Shown here one piece after another: positions 42,116-51,856 of a DNA stretch of 64,000 bases. The notes under the pieces are model-generated. The model saw only the letters and a list, made by a program, of their open reading frames with translations. It was not told the DNA's origin and made no database searches. This DNA is from Hanstruepera ponticola (GTDB taxonomy: Bacteria > Bacteroidota > Bacteroidia > Flavobacteriales > Flavobacteriaceae): assembly GCF_012931685.1 (NCBI RefSeq), contig NZ_JABANC010000003.1:62001-126000 (forward strand), read 5' to 3'. Every line of letters starts with the position of its first letter. The stretch's first letter is position 1. The position numbers and the translations under genes were made by a program.

Positions 42116-42778
42116 TTAATTTACAATCTTACCATCAACCATGGTTAGTTTTCTATCAGCCATATTGGCCAACTCTTCATTATGAGTAACAATCACAAAT
42201 GTTTGACCAAACTCATCACGAAGTTTAAAGAAGAGGTTGTGCAGGTTTTCAGCTGATTCACTATCCAAATTTCCTGAAGGTTCATCAGCAAAAATAATTT
42301 TAGGATTATTTATAAGCGCTCTGGCTACGGCAACACGTTGCTGCTCGCCACCAGAAAGTTCATTGGGCTTGTGGTTGTGTCTATCTTTCAATCCTAAAAA
42401 ATCCAATAATTCCAAAGCGCGTTTTTCTGCTTCCTGTTTTTTAGTTTTTTTTATAAACGCAGGAATACAGACGTTTTCTAAAGCCGTAAATTCTGGTAAT
42501 AACTGATGAAATTGAAAAATAAAACCAATTTGCTCATTTCTAAACTTGGCTAAATTTCTTTCATTAAGATTGCTAATTTCAGTATTATTTAACAAAAAAC
42601 GAGTCTCATTGTCTTTATCAGGTTTATCAAGTGTTCCTAAAATTTGCAGTAACGTTGTTTTCCCTGCTCCAGACACTCCAACAATTGATACAATTTCACC
42701 TTCTTTAATATCTAAATCAACACCTTTTAAAACGTGTAAATCGGAGTAGTATTTATGAATATTTCTAGCTGTTATCAT
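42116..42778 (-). CDS. lolD: ABC transporter ATPase, LolD-type
   Basis: A 220-residue ATPase with all ABC motifs: Walker [10 protein letters not shown] (about 34-42), Q-loop [17 protein letters not shown], signature [16 protein letters not shown] (about 139-154), Walker [17 protein letters not shown] and switch His in VTHNEELA. The [11 protein letters not shown] region is the LolD/MacB subgroup mark. LolD drives lipoprotein release to the outer membrane with LolC/E, but no permease gene is adjacent here, so the partner is elsewhere or the assignment may be to another MacB-like exporter. The flavobacterial stand-alone arrangement is common. Confidence 0.85.
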   Translation of the reverse strand: MITARNIHKYYSDLHVLKGVDLDIKEGEIVSIVGVSGAGKTTLLQILGTLDKPDKDNETRFLLNNTEISNLNERNLAKFRNEQIGFIFQFHQLLPEFTALENVCIPAFIKKTKKQEAEKRALELLDFLGLKDRHNHKPNELSGGEQQRVAVARALINNPKIIFADEPSGNLDSESAENLHNLFFKLRDEFGQTFVIVTHNEELANMADRKLTMVDGKIVN

Positions 42779-42826
42779 CTTTTACTAATGAACTAGCAAT
42801 GTAATACAATATAATCTGTCTTACAA

Positions 42827-45262
42827 TTAGGAATCTGATTTCTTACGGAAGATTTTTTTAACATTGTTATAGTCAATAAAATATTGAATTTTCAAAGAAA
42901 ATGTATTTGATATTGGTTGTTCAAATAATCTATCTAAACTATCAATGTAACTAGCTTTAGAGGCACTATCATAATTAAACAGTTGATTTCTATAAAGAGC
43001 TGTTAAAAAACTACCTGGCGCAAATTGCCACGAATAACTTAAATCTAAATTCCAAGTGCTAAAATTAATGTTTGGATCTGATAATCCTGCCTCTTCAAAT
43101 GACGTTTGGGTTTTTAGCAATCGACCATCTTCTTGCAGTAAGTAGATATTATCCTCATAATCTACCGTACTCCAGTAATTCCTGAATGTTAAACCTAATG
43201 TATGAAAAGGGTTGAAACTATAGTTTCCAGATAAGCTATTGACCATGGTGAATCGATCTCTTTGGCCAAATACTATTTCAGTATCAGTCATATCAGCGTA
43301 ACCTCTGTCTTTTTTGTAATCATCTATACTGAAAGAATAAACAATGAACATTTTGTCATTAAATCTAAACCTTGGACTTACACTATACCAAATATTTGTA
43401 GTTTCTCTATCTTGTTCAAAAAAAGTGGCGCCTCCAACATTCGCATCAAATGCAAATTTTTTATTATAGTTTGAAGAATACCAGAAATTTCCGTTAAGCC
43501 TATCTTCATAAATAAAATAACGACCTTCAACTCTTGGCTCAAAATAGTCATATTGTTTGCCAGGTTGGAAACCTAAATTTCCACCAAAACCATCAATTAT
43601 TTTTAATTGCCCTGAAAATGCTATACCTAAATTTGTACCTGTGTAAGTACTAGGGTTTGCTAATCTCGAATAATTTATCCAAGCATTTATGTTATATCTA
43701 TTAAACTTTCCAGTAGGTTCAAAAGTCCGGTATGAGCCTTCCACGCCAAAATTGCTGAAGTTATTTCTAAACTGAAGACCTAAGTCGTTAATGTCATAAT
43801 CGTCATCGGCATATTCATGACCTATCCAATATTGCCAATTTCCATAAACCTTGGCAAATTCCAGCTCATAACTATAACCCGTTTCAGTACCAGATTCTTT
43901 ATTTATGTTACTCATTTTAGCTTCAACCACAAGATTATAGGTGTTCTTTTTGGTAGTTAAATCAGCCAAAACACCAGTAACATTTGCGTCTCTAAAACTA
44001 CCTTCACGCATAACGTTGGTGTTTATTATGCTTACAGATGAGTTTTGATTAAACTGTTGATCGACTACTAAAATATTATAATTAGTAAATGGTTCAACAA
44101 GCTCTTTACGTCTTTCTCCTGTTTCCGTATTTTCAATTGTTGCATAGGTCTTTTCTGTAATTGAATTAAAAATACCTGCACCTAAACCATTTTTAGTTCG
44201 TCCTGAAACTTTAATGGCATTCAAAACTTTTACTGCGTTAGGAAAATCTGTTATCTCTTCATTAACATCCAATTCAACAGAGCCTGTTGGTCCATTACCA
44301 ACACGTCTTGAAAAAAACAAACCACCTTTAGTGAACAAATCAACACCTTCAGTAAAGAATTGGCGTTGCTCTGAAAAAGTTTGTTCAAAAGGACCTAAAT
44401 TCAATACCACTCTATCAAAACCAGCTTGGCTAAAATCTGGAATGAGCGTCGCATCTAAAGTAAAATTTTCGGTTATACCATATTTAACGTCCATACCCGC
44501 GTTGAATTGAGTATCAGTATCTCCGTCAAAAGAATTAACAATACCAGAAACAAATGGGTAAAATGTTAATCGGGTAGGAGGCTCAATATTTTCAATTCCT
44601 TTTAATTCACCATTGTAAATACCTACATTACCTTTGGTAACATCAATTGGATTCCAAGTGTATTGTGACCGATCTCTTCTAAAGTGTCTATGAATTTGCA
44701 TACCCCAAGTCTGCACTTCTTGATTTGAGAAACGAAGTGTTCTGTAGGGAATTTTCATTTCCACAATCCAACCATCATCAACTATTTTTACTGCGCTATC
44801 CCATACGGCATTCCATCCGAAGTCTTCACCTATACTTGGCGACTCTAATGCGTCAGCTTGCGTTCCTGAACTAAAAACAAAAAATTCCGTGTTATTTTGA
44901 CCATCATTGTTGGGGTTTAAGACAAAACCAAAAAAATCGGATTGCCCAAAATTATCACGGCTAGTAAACTGGCGCATTATTTTTGAAGGATCGTCATAGA
45001 GATAAGCACCAACATAAATAGCATCATTGTCATAAGAAATTTTAACTACGGTTCGTGTTTCAGGTGTTTCTGTGATTCCCATTTCTGGGCGAAATTGAAT
45101 AAAATCTTTTGCTTCTTCAGCATCTTGCCAAACTGTATCATCTAGAATACCATCTATTTTGGGAGCAACTTCGGTTCGCTTGATATTCAAGCTTTTCTTT
45201 TGTTGTGAAAATAAAGCGCAACAGAAAAATGTAAAAAGTAATAGAAAAACTTGATTTCGCAT
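42827..45262 (-). CDS. DUF5916 protein with N-terminal CBM9-like domain
   Basis: An 811-residue exported protein (signal FLLLFTFFCCALFSQQ). Residues about 25-200 form a family-9 carbohydrate-binding-like domain (PKIDGILDDTVWQDAEEAKD; WIVEMKIPYRTLRFS). The DUF5916 part follows with KYGITENFTLDATLIPDFSQ and QTFSEQRQFFTEGVDLF. The C-terminal half alternates aromatic and polar residues in a way that suggests an outer-membrane beta-barrel and ends in IDYNNVKKIF. Members are widespread in marine flavobacteria, but the ligand is not established. It is a single-gene unit; TAGATTTG at 45339-45346 on the minus strand fits a -7 box 77 bases upstream. Confidence 0.88.
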   Translation of the reverse strand: MRNQVFLLLFTFFCCALFSQQKKSLNIKRTEVAPKIDGILDDTVWQDAEEAKDFIQFRPEMGITETPETRTVVKISYDNDAIYVGAYLYDDPSKIMRQFTSRDNFGQSDFFGFVLNPNNDGQNNTEFFVFSSGTQADALESPSIGEDFGWNAVWDSAVKIVDDGWIVEMKIPYRTLRFSNQEVQTWGMQIHRHFRRDRSQYTWNPIDVTKGNVGIYNGELKGIENIEPPTRLTFYPFVSGIVNSFDGDTDTQFNAGMDVKYGITENFTLDATLIPDFSQAGFDRVVLNLGPFEQTFSEQRQFFTEGVDLFTKGGLFFSRRVGNGPTGSVELDVNEEITDFPNAVKVLNAIKVSGRTKNGLGAGIFNSITEKTYATIENTETGERRKELVEPFTNYNILVVDQQFNQNSSVSIINTNVMREGSFRDANVTGVLADLTTKKNTYNLVVEAKMSNINKESGTETGYSYELEFAKVYGNWQYWIGHEYADDDYDINDLGLQFRNNFSNFGVEGSYRTFEPTGKFNRYNINAWINYSRLANPSTYTGTNLGIAFSGQLKIIDGFGGNLGFQPGKQYDYFEPRVEGRYFIYEDRLNGNFWYSSNYNKKFAFDANVGGATFFEQDRETTNIWYSVSPRFRFNDKMFIVYSFSIDDYKKDRGYADMTDTEIVFGQRDRFTMVNSLSGNYSFNPFHTLGLTFRNYWSTVDYEDNIYLLQEDGRLLKTQTSFEEAGLSDPNINFSTWNLDLSYSWQFAPGSFLTALYRNQLFNYDSASKASYIDSLDRLFEQPISNTFSLKIQYFIDYNNVKKIFRKKSDS

Positions 45263-45470
45263 AAAAGGTGATTAGTCTTGTAATTTTGATTGATGGTATA
45301 TAGACAATATGAAAATCAAATTGTTACACTATACTTGGCAAATCTAATTCCGTTTGTCTTTTAAAAGTACTAACTAAACGTTAAAAACAGAATAATTGTG
45401 TTAAGATTTTGGTAAGGTTTTATTAAAAAAATACTTTGAAATTTTTATTACATTTATAAAAAACCAAATT

Positions 45471-46067
45471 ATGCCTTATAGACAGTTTGAAGAATATAAT
45501 ATGCAAGTAACTGATGACGTTAAAGACCGTTATAAAAAAATCATTGAAGATTTAGGTGAGGACACAAATAGAGATGGTCTTCTCAAAACGCCTGAACGTG
45601 CTTCAAAAGCCATGCAGTTTCTCACACAGGGTTATCATCAAGATGCAGCTGAAATATTAAAAAGCGCCATGTTCAAGGAATCATACAATGAAATGGTCAT
45701 TGTAAAAGATATTGAGCTGTATTCATTATGTGAGCACCATATTTTACCATTTTTTGGAAAAGCTCATATTGCTTACATACCAAATGGTCATATAGTAGGG
45801 TTAAGTAAAATACCTAGAATTGTAGATGTGTTTGCAAGACGACTGCAAGTACAAGAACGATTAACTGAACAAATTTTAGACTGTATAAACGATACCTTAA
45901 AACCTCAAGGTGTTGCAGTTGTCATTGAAGCATCTCATATGTGTATGATGATGCGTGGTGTTCAAAAACAAAATTCAGTTACCACCACATCTGGTTTTAG
46001 AGGTCAGTTTGAAAAAATTGAAACACGAAATGAGTTTTTAAAGCTTATTAGTGAGAAACTGTCATAA
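45471..46067 (+). CDS. folE: GTP cyclohydrolase I
   Basis: A 198-residue enzyme converting GTP to dihydroneopterin triphosphate, the first step of folate and pterin synthesis. Conserved motifs are [12 protein letters not shown] (about 36-47), the zinc site [18 protein letters not shown] (Cys about 86 and His about 89), [20 protein letters not shown] and [18 protein letters not shown], which contributes the third zinc Cys and active-site residues. The first residues ([16 protein letters not shown]) fit flavobacterial FolE, supporting this start. It is followed 47 bases later by a small membrane protein. Confidence 0.96.
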   Translation: MPYRQFEEYNMQVTDDVKDRYKKIIEDLGEDTNRDGLLKTPERASKAMQFLTQGYHQDAAEILKSAMFKESYNEMVIVKDIELYSLCEHHILPFFGKAHIAYIPNGHIVGLSKIPRIVDVFARRLQVQERLTEQILDCINDTLKPQGVAVVIEASHMCMMMRGVQKQNSVTTTSGFRGQFEKIETRNEFLKLISEKLS

Positions 46068-46114
46068 TTTAATTATGGTATGCTTATTGCTATTTTTTAT
46101 ATAAAATCACAATT

Positions 46115-46405
46115 ATGAAACTAGAAAATTTAAGTAAAAGCAAAAAACTAGCTTTGAGCATTTTATTTGATGCCATTGGCATTGTGACATTTGTCGATAT
46201 TATTTGGGCACCATTATCAGCCTATTTAATGACGAAGATGTATAAAGGCAATAGTGGTAAGGCTGCAGGTGCTATTTCATTTATTGAAGAAATCATACCT
46301 GGTCTTGATATTATTCCAACGTTTACAATTATGTGGTTATACACTTATGTATTCAGTAAAGAAGAAAAGAAAAAAGAAGTAATCACTGTTGAAATAAACG
46401 ATTAA
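46115..46405 (+). CDS. Small two-TM membrane protein
   Basis: A 96-residue protein with hydrophobic stretches at about 14-38 and 58-80 and charged ends (MKLENLSKSKK; KEEKKKEVITVEIND). The first stretch, FDAIGIVTFVDIIWAPLSAY, and the GLDIIPTFTIMWLY block are distinctive but not tied to a known function. It lies downstream of folE and before a strong terminator, so it is probably co-transcribed with it. Confidence 0.7.
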   Translation: MKLENLSKSKKLALSILFDAIGIVTFVDIIWAPLSAYLMTKMYKGNSGKAAGAISFIEEIIPGLDIIPTFTIMWLYTYVFSKEEKKKEVITVEIND

Positions 46406-46408
46406 TAG

Positions 46409-46446
46409 AAAGCTGTCTGAAAGTTTTAATTTTTCAGACAGCTTCA
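46409..46446. terminator. Bidirectional terminator
   Basis: Long stem AAGCTGTCTGAAA/TTTCAGACAGCTT with a short A/T-rich loop between the convergent folE operon and the TonB receptor gene. Confidence 0.82.
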
Positions 46447-46452
46447 TCATTA

Positions 46453-48702
46453 TTATAAATTATAGGTAAGTCCAATACTAAAGTTTCTACCCATATTAAA
46501 AATACCATCAGGTTTTAATCTTGACAGATGGCTAATGTAGTTTTTATCAGTCAAGTTCGTTCCCGTTATTGAAATAAATAAATCTTTTTTAAAGAGTTGT
46601 ATGGTGCTTCCAATACCAGCACTCAACAAGTTATAGCTGCTTGTGGGTGTTTCAAAGTTACTCACATTGTTTTGACTGAAAGTGGATTGTAGCTTCACAA
46701 ATGCATAACCACTTTTCATACTTTTGGTGTCAAATTCAACGCGAATGGTGTTATTAATACTATTTGCAGGTATTAAAGGTAAATAAGACCCAGAATTAAG
46801 CTTACCAGTTACCGATTCAAAACTACTTTCAAAATGCAACCAATCCAGTGGGTGAGGATGAAAATGGAAACCTATTTCGCCGCCATATAAATATGCGTCA
46901 TTTTGCACATAATTAAAAACGGGTTCACCATCTATTAAAGTACCGTCCGGTTCCAAGTAAATATAATCATTCACCAAATTATAAAAACCATTAGCAAACA
47001 ACTCAACATGTTCACTCTTGTATTCAAGCGCTAAATCGGTTTGTAAGTTTTGCTCATAAGTCAAGTTGCTATTTCCAATTTCATAACGATTGGTTCCATG
47101 ATGAATACCATCCGAAGTAAGTTCGGCTAAATTTGGAGCTCTGAACCCAGAGGCTACATTTAATCTAAAAGTAATTTTTTCAAATAAATTGGTTTTAAAA
47201 CCTAATGCACCATTAAAACTATTATAAGTAAGGCTTTCAGAATTTTCAATATTCAGCCATCGGTTGTCATATCTCGCACCCAATTGTAGGTCAAAATTTT
47301 CAAAATGAATGTGAGACATCGCAAAGACACCAAAATCATTAGTTGTTGCATTTGGTATCAATTCTTCTTCTCCATAGTTTGCATTGGTTTGGTGCATACC
47401 TTGTACACCAACTATAGTTTCAAACCTACCGGTTTTTGGTAAGTGATATTTAATATCATAATTTGCTGTTTTAAGTTTCATGTTAAGCGCAGGCTCTTCA
47501 GCTACATGTTCATCATGATCTTCGTCGTGTTCCTCATCTTCTTCATGATCCTCATCATCATCATGATGTTCTTCATGGTGATGTTCATCTTCAAACTCTT
47601 GTCTAGCATTATAAATGTATCCTAAATTAATCTCCAGTTTTGAATTGTTAAAAAACAGTTTTGACTTTGAACTAAATACATGATTGGTGATATCCTGATA
47701 GGGTAGTAGTGGATTTTTATCGGTAGTTTGCATACCTATTTCTTCTGGGATTCCTAATTTACTGTGATTAACGTTATACCTGAATTCTGTCTTGAATTTA
47801 GTTGATTGATAACCCATTCCAGCTTTAAAATCTTGCTCTTTAAAGCGTGTATTGGTAACTCTGTAATCGCTTGTTTCGTAATCAGAATGCGCTGCTAAAG
47901 ACCCTCTAAAAAGAAATTTAAAGTTTTCACCAGATGATTTATATCCTAGACTGGTATTATAACCTTCAGTATTTGAAAAGTAATTTAAATTGATGTCACC
48001 AGATTGTTCGTTGGCATTAGCAAAACGCTCGGGATTGATATAGAGTACGCCACCAAGCGCATCACTACCATAAAGCAAAGAAGCAGGCCCTTTTATTACT
48101 TCAACACTTTCAACACCTGCATCACTTAATCCCAAACCATGCTCACTACCAAATTGCTGGTTTTCCAAACGTACACCTTGTGTATAAACCAAAACACGAT
48201 TAGAACTCAAACCTCGTATTACGGGTTTGTTTATACTTAAACCTGTACTTACCGATTCTACACCAGCAATATTAGTTATACCATCGGCTAGAGTTACAGA
48301 ACCAGAGGCTCGTAGCTCACTGACTGTTTTTCGTTCTACTTTCATCACATTATCACTTTGTAGTTTGTGAAATGGTGTTGAAATGATAACGGCTTCCATT
48401 TCAATAGCAGAAGGGATTAATGAAATAGATAAATTTTCTGTTAAAGGCAGTTTTAAATTAATTGACTTGGTTTCATAACCAATAAAAGAACATACCAATG
48501 TATGAGACCCTGGAGGAATGTTTTGTAATTCAAACTCTCCAGACGCATTAGTAGTTGTGCCTTTTTCCAAATGTGGTAAATAAATATTTACGTAAGATAA
48601 ATTGTTTCCTGTTTCAGCATCGGTTACGATACCTTGTATGGTGCTCTGTCCATAACCAAAACTAGCTAAAGACAAAACACATAAAAATAAAATGTTTTTC
48701 AT
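46453..48702 (-). CDS. TonB-dependent receptor with acidic His-rich extracellular loop, probable metal uptake
   Basis: A 749-residue outer-membrane receptor: signal (about 1-19), CarboxypepD-regulatory domain (about 22-100), plug (about 105-225; VIRGLSSNRVLVYTQGVR, GPASLLYGSDALGGVLYINP) and a barrel ending FSIGLTYNL. Between barrel strands, residues about 370-403 form a loop of almost only His, Asp and Glu. His/acidic loops of this kind are known in zinc receptors such as ZnuD, so zinc or another divalent metal is the likely cargo. The preceding gene encodes a small His-containing membrane-anchored protein. No Zur site could be recognised by eye. Confidence 0.9.
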   Translation of the reverse strand: MKNILFLCVLSLASFGYGQSTIQGIVTDAETGNNLSYVNIYLPHLEKGTTTNASGEFELQNIPPGSHTLVCSFIGYETKSINLKLPLTENLSISLIPSAIEMEAVIISTPFHKLQSDNVMKVERKTVSELRASGSVTLADGITNIAGVESVSTGLSINKPVIRGLSSNRVLVYTQGVRLENQQFGSEHGLGLSDAGVESVEVIKGPASLLYGSDALGGVLYINPERFANANEQSGDINLNYFSNTEGYNTSLGYKSSGENFKFLFRGSLAAHSDYETSDYRVTNTRFKEQDFKAGMGYQSTKFKTEFRYNVNHSKLGIPEEIGMQTTDKNPLLPYQDITNHVFSSKSKLFFNNSKLEINLGYIYNARQEFEDEHHHEEHHDDDEDHEEDEEHDEDHDEHVAEEPALNMKLKTANYDIKYHLPKTGRFETIVGVQGMHQTNANYGEEELIPNATTNDFGVFAMSHIHFENFDLQLGARYDNRWLNIENSESLTYNSFNGALGFKTNLFEKITFRLNVASGFRAPNLAELTSDGIHHGTNRYEIGNSNLTYEQNLQTDLALEYKSEHVELFANGFYNLVNDYIYLEPDGTLIDGEPVFNYVQNDAYLYGGEIGFHFHPHPLDWLHFESSFESVTGKLNSGSYLPLIPANSINNTIRVEFDTKSMKSGYAFVKLQSTFSQNNVSNFETPTSSYNLLSAGIGSTIQLFKKDLFISITGTNLTDKNYISHLSRLKPDGIFNMGRNFSIGLTYNL

Positions 48703-48742
48703 GTAATATGTTTAATAGTTAAATATGTAATTGAATTAGATA

Positions 48743-49072
48743 TTAACTATTAACTGGAGGACCACGAAGGCTAAATTGTAACTGTTGATATTGACTAATA
48801 AACTGGTATTGAGATTCAATAATACCATGATTATTCGTAATGTTTATTAATTCAATATTCTTAAAAGTATGTAGTAATTGATTTGAAATTTTAAACTTGT
48901 AAAATTCACAATCTAAATCAAGTGAATGAAAGTGAACAGTAGATTTGTTGGTACAAACCTCATGTTTATGGTTTTCAAAAACGTGTGCTAATTTTACACC
49001 TGAAGGAATTAACAGGCAAACCACCAAAATAAGTGATAATAAAACTATAATATGATTTTTATCCTTTAACAT
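48743..49072 (-). CDS. Small membrane-anchored His/Cys-containing protein upstream of the metal receptor
   Basis: A 109-residue protein with an N-terminal hydrophobic anchor (IIVLLSLILVVCLLIPSGV, about 8-26), then HVFENHKHEVCTNKSTVHFH (about 30-49), which clusters His and Cys. The C-terminus is FSLRGPPVNS. The pattern suggests a periplasm-facing metal-binding accessory of the adjacent receptor, in the style of DUF2946-type proteins; this is inferred from composition and position. It overlaps the upstream DUF6787-like gene by one base (TAATG) and lies 40 bases before the receptor. Confidence 0.68.
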   Translation of the reverse strand: MLKDKNHIIVLLSLILVVCLLIPSGVKLAHVFENHKHEVCTNKSTVHFHSLDLDCEFYKFKISNQLLHTFKNIELINITNNHGIIESQYQFISQYQQLQFSLRGPPVNS

Positions 49073-49566
49073 TAATCGATAAACCTTTTAAAACCGAACC
49101 TACGCAGCATCTTTTTTTCAAATTCCCAGAAAAATTTAAACTGACCAAATACCCATCCAAAAAACACTAACAGTATTTGATAGAAAATAAGTCCAATAAT
49201 AATGAATAATATCCAATAGAGAAACGGATTTAAGTTTTCTTTAGTAATTCCGAGAAACTTGATAATTGGTCTGCCGACATATAATGATGACGTACCCGTA
49301 AAGGCAAAAACAATAAATATACGTATCATTTCCCATCGCTGCCTTACTACCCACTTATTCTCCAGTTTTTTAAATAAAAAGAGCGTGATTTTTAATAAAA
49401 TGAAATAACAAATTATAGTAAATACTATTAGGAATCCAAAGTGCCAATCTGTAGCAATAGCATTAGCTATTTTAAAAGCACTATAAACAAGGATTATTAT
49501 TCCAAGTAAGGGAAATACAAGCTGCCAATTTTTGGTTATTTGCCACTGCTTTTTAAATGTCTCCAT
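49072..49566 (-). CDS. Membrane protein, DUF6787-like
   Basis: A 164-residue protein with four hydrophobic spans (about 15-32, 42-62, 85-103, 115-140). The conserved-looking end FFWEFEKKMLRRFGFKRF resembles flavobacterial DUF6787 proteins; the number is from memory. It precedes the His/Cys protein with a one-base overlap and so shares its transcript with the metal receptor locus, although its own role is not known. Confidence 0.66.
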   Translation of the reverse strand: METFKKQWQITKNWQLVFPLLGIIILVYSAFKIANAIATDWHFGFLIVFTIICYFILLKITLFLFKKLENKWVVRQRWEMIRIFIVFAFTGTSSLYVGRPIIKFLGITKENLNPFLYWILFIIIGLIFYQILLVFFGWVFGQFKFFWEFEKKMLRRFGFKRFID

Positions 49567-49592
49567 TAATCAATTTTGCATGCAAAGATAAT

Positions 49593-50027
49593 CTAAAATC
49601 TAGGATTGTGAGCAGTTAAATTTTGTTTATACTTCTCTTCAAAAAACACAAAAAAGTGATAAAGCATGTAATTGACTTCAAAACCATAATCAATACCCTG
49701 CTGGTAGTTAATTTGCATTTCGTAAAGGTTTCTGTCAAATCCAGAAGAGACCACACGACGGTTCCATTCTGTAACATATTGTATGTTTCTAGCTTCTAAA
49801 AATGTTTCAGAATAATATGATCTAGGTCTTGCTCTTCGCAACATCCAGGAATCAAAACCGGCTTCAAAAATAATGACCTCATATTCTAGTGAGTCATTTG
49901 CAATACGAATGGTGTCTTGCTTCTCTGAAGTATCAACCACTTCAGAATTTGGTTTTGTTGAAACATTCTTGCTTTTGCAACTAGCAATCACCGAAATGAT
50001 AAGTAATATATAAACGACATTCTTCAT
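49593..50027 (-). CDS. DUF6146-family lipoprotein
   Basis: A 144-residue lipoprotein starting at MKNVVYILLIISVIASCKSK (Cys about 17). A longer frame exists, but its upstream 25 codons run through the terminator at 50092-50120, so the shorter start is chosen. The mature part holds YEVIIFEAGFDSWMLRRARP (about 47-66) and the C-terminal YGFEVNYMLYHFFVFFEEKY, both typical of DUF6146. Function is unknown. It is 26 bases upstream of the DUF6787-like gene. Confidence 0.8.
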   Translation of the reverse strand: MKNVVYILLIISVIASCKSKNVSTKPNSEVVDTSEKQDTIRIANDSLEYEVIIFEAGFDSWMLRRARPRSYYSETFLEARNIQYVTEWNRRVVSSGFDRNLYEMQINYQQGIDYGFEVNYMLYHFFVFFEEKYKQNLTAHNPRF

Positions 50028-50091
50028 AAAACAACTTTTACTAAAGTTACAAAATTTATAACTCATTTTTTGTTTCAAAATACTTTTTAAC

Positions 50092-50120
50092 AAAAAAGCC
50101 AAACTAAATAAGTTTGGCTA
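50092..50120 (-). terminator. Terminator after the DUF937 gene
   Basis: Stem AGCCAAACT/AGTTTGGCT (50098-50119) with a 5-base loop. Read on the minus strand it is followed by TTTTTTG. It closes the DUF937 gene transcript. Confidence 0.75.
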
Positions 50121-50145
50121 TTACAATATATTTTCTCAATGAATG

Positions 50146-50781
50146 TTACTTTCCAAAAAGGCCTCCAAGCAATCCACCTAATCCACCTTTTTTCTTGGCA
50201 CTTCCTAATACCATACCAGCAACATCATCAACAATACTACCATCACCATCAGCGTCTAATATTTTTTCCAAAAAACTTTGCTCTTCGTGAGCATCGTTAC
50301 CTCCTAATAGACCACCAAGCAAGCCACTTAAATCATTTGAAGAGCTTACATTATTTTGCCTGGTTTGCTTTCCTAAAACTCCCATAAGAATTGGCGCAGC
50401 AACTTTTAAAATATCAGCAACAGCATCGGTATCCATACCAGATTTTTCACCAATAATTTTTTCAACACCTTGTTTTTTAGAGCCTAAAACATGTCCAAGA
50501 ATTTTATCACCGTCAGTCATTACCGCATCATCAACACCACCACTAAACAATCCTCCTAAATTGTCTAAAATACTGCCATCATGTTTGCTATTTAAAGCAC
50601 TCATTAACCCTTCGGCACCTTGAGGAGTAGATGCATTACGTTTCATGGCTGCCATTAGTACAGGCAACGCCATGGTTAGTACATCTGCTGTTTTATTTGT
50701 TGGTTGATTGGTTTGACGCGAAACACCACTAATTACTGTTTGTCCTAAATCACTATTTAATAAATCTAAAATTCCTGACAT
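50146..50781 (-). CDS. DUF937 (YidB-like) protein
   Basis: A 211-residue soluble protein with the DUF937/YidB pattern. The N-terminal repeat region (LDLLNSDLGQTVISGVSRQT; TADVLTMALPVLMAAMKRN) and the HVLGSKKQGVEKIIGEKSGM block (about 92-111) are typical. It ends in a Gly/Leu-rich low-complexity tail (DGSIVDDVAGMVLGSAKKKG, then GLGGLLGGLFG). Function is not established. It lies next to serA and serC in the same orientation, with 100 bases to serA. Confidence 0.85.
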   Translation of the reverse strand: MSGILDLLNSDLGQTVISGVSRQTNQPTNKTADVLTMALPVLMAAMKRNASTPQGAEGLMSALNSKHDGSILDNLGGLFSGGVDDAVMTDGDKILGHVLGSKKQGVEKIIGEKSGMDTDAVADILKVAAPILMGVLGKQTRQNNVSSSNDLSGLLGGLLGGNDAHEEQSFLEKILDADGDGSIVDDVAGMVLGSAKKKGGLGGLLGGLFGK

Positions 50782-50886
50782 GTTAAGTTGTTTTTAAGTT
50801 ATTATGCTACAATTTGATAGCCATTCAATTAGACACAAGTTAATGATAAAAGTCACTAACTTCTAATTTTTTTGGCTTCTGAACGA

Positions 50887-51849
50887 TTACGCTTCTTGAA
50901 CTTTTAATAAACTAATGATTTGTGATGCCAATTCTGTTCCAATTCTATCTTGTGCTTCATTGGTTGCAGCACCAATATGTGGCGTTAACGAAATTCTGCC
51001 ATTCATTAAAACTTGAATAGCTGGTTTTGGTTCTTCTTCAAAGGTATCTAAACCTGCAAAAGAAACTTTTCCTGATTCTATAGCTTTTATCAAGGCTACT
51101 TCATCTATAACACCACCACGTGCAGCATTAATAATCCCAACACCATCTTTCATCATTTCAAAATGTTTTTCTCCAATAACATAATCTTCTTGAGCAGGTA
51201 CGTGGAGTGTAATAAAATCAGAATGTTTAATAATGTCTTTCATTGGTTCTGTTTCAATTTCCACATTAATAAACTGACCATTATAGAATTCCACTTTAAT
51301 ATCAGCTTTACCAACAAATTTATCGCTGGCTATAACTTTCATGCCAATACCAAGAGCAATTTTTGCCACTTCACGACCAATACGTCCAAAACCAATAATT
51401 CCTAACGTCTTGCCACGTAATTCTACACCTTTGGCATAGTTTTTCTTTAACGATTTAAATTGTGTATCACCATCTAAAGGCATATTTCTGTTTGAATCAT
51501 AGAGATAACGAACACCGCCAAATAAATGGGCAAACACCAATTCAGCAACCGATTGTGAGGAAGCGGCAGGTGTATTGATTACATGAATACCTTTACTACG
51601 AGCATATTCTACATCAATATTATCCATACCAACACCACCACGACCAATGATTTTTAAGGATTCACAATTATCAATAATATCTTTACGAACTTGCGTTGCA
51701 CTTCGTACTAATAATACCGAAATTTTATTCTCATTAATAAAATTTACTAATTGTTCTTGGGCAACCGTTGTTGTCAATACTTCAAATCCGCCAGCTTGTA
51801 ATGCTTCTATTCCACTGTTTGAAATGCCGTCGTTTGCTAATACTTTCAT
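50887..51849 (-). CDS. serA: D-3-phosphoglycerate dehydrogenase
   Basis: A 320-residue short-form PGDH that oxidises 3-phosphoglycerate in serine synthesis. The start MKVLANDGISNSG is chosen because the frame upstream lies in repeat sequence. Motifs are the Rossmann GKTLGIIGFGRIGREVAKIA (about 143-162), the catalytic Arg region INAARGGVIDEVAL (about 239-252) and the catalytic His in LTPHIGAATNEA (about 287-298). It lacks the C-terminal ACT regulatory domain of longer SerA proteins. It follows serC on the same strand, separated by a repeat-bearing gap. Confidence 0.94.
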   Translation of the reverse strand: MKVLANDGISNSGIEALQAGGFEVLTTTVAQEQLVNFINENKISVLLVRSATQVRKDIIDNCESLKIIGRGGVGMDNIDVEYARSKGIHVINTPAASSQSVAELVFAHLFGGVRYLYDSNRNMPLDGDTQFKSLKKNYAKGVELRGKTLGIIGFGRIGREVAKIALGIGMKVIASDKFVGKADIKVEFYNGQFINVEIETEPMKDIIKHSDFITLHVPAQEDYVIGEKHFEMMKDGVGIINAARGGVIDEVALIKAIESGKVSFAGLDTFEEEPKPAIQVLMNGRISLTPHIGAATNEAQDRIGTELASQIISLLKVQEA

Positions 51850-51856
51850 AATTATT

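Noticed and set aside
42116-42778. Complete Lol or MacB export operon
   Set aside because: Only the ATPase is here; the adjacent membrane protein is LIC_10190-like, not an FtsX-type permease.
47443-47625. Plus-strand 60-residue hydrophobic frame opposite the His-rich loop
   Set aside because: It is the antisense of GAT/GAA/CAT codons of the acidic His loop and has no other support.
50028-50102. Longer N-terminus for the DUF6146 lipoprotein
   Set aside because: The extra codons run through the terminator hairpin of the upstream gene and bury the lipoprotein signal.
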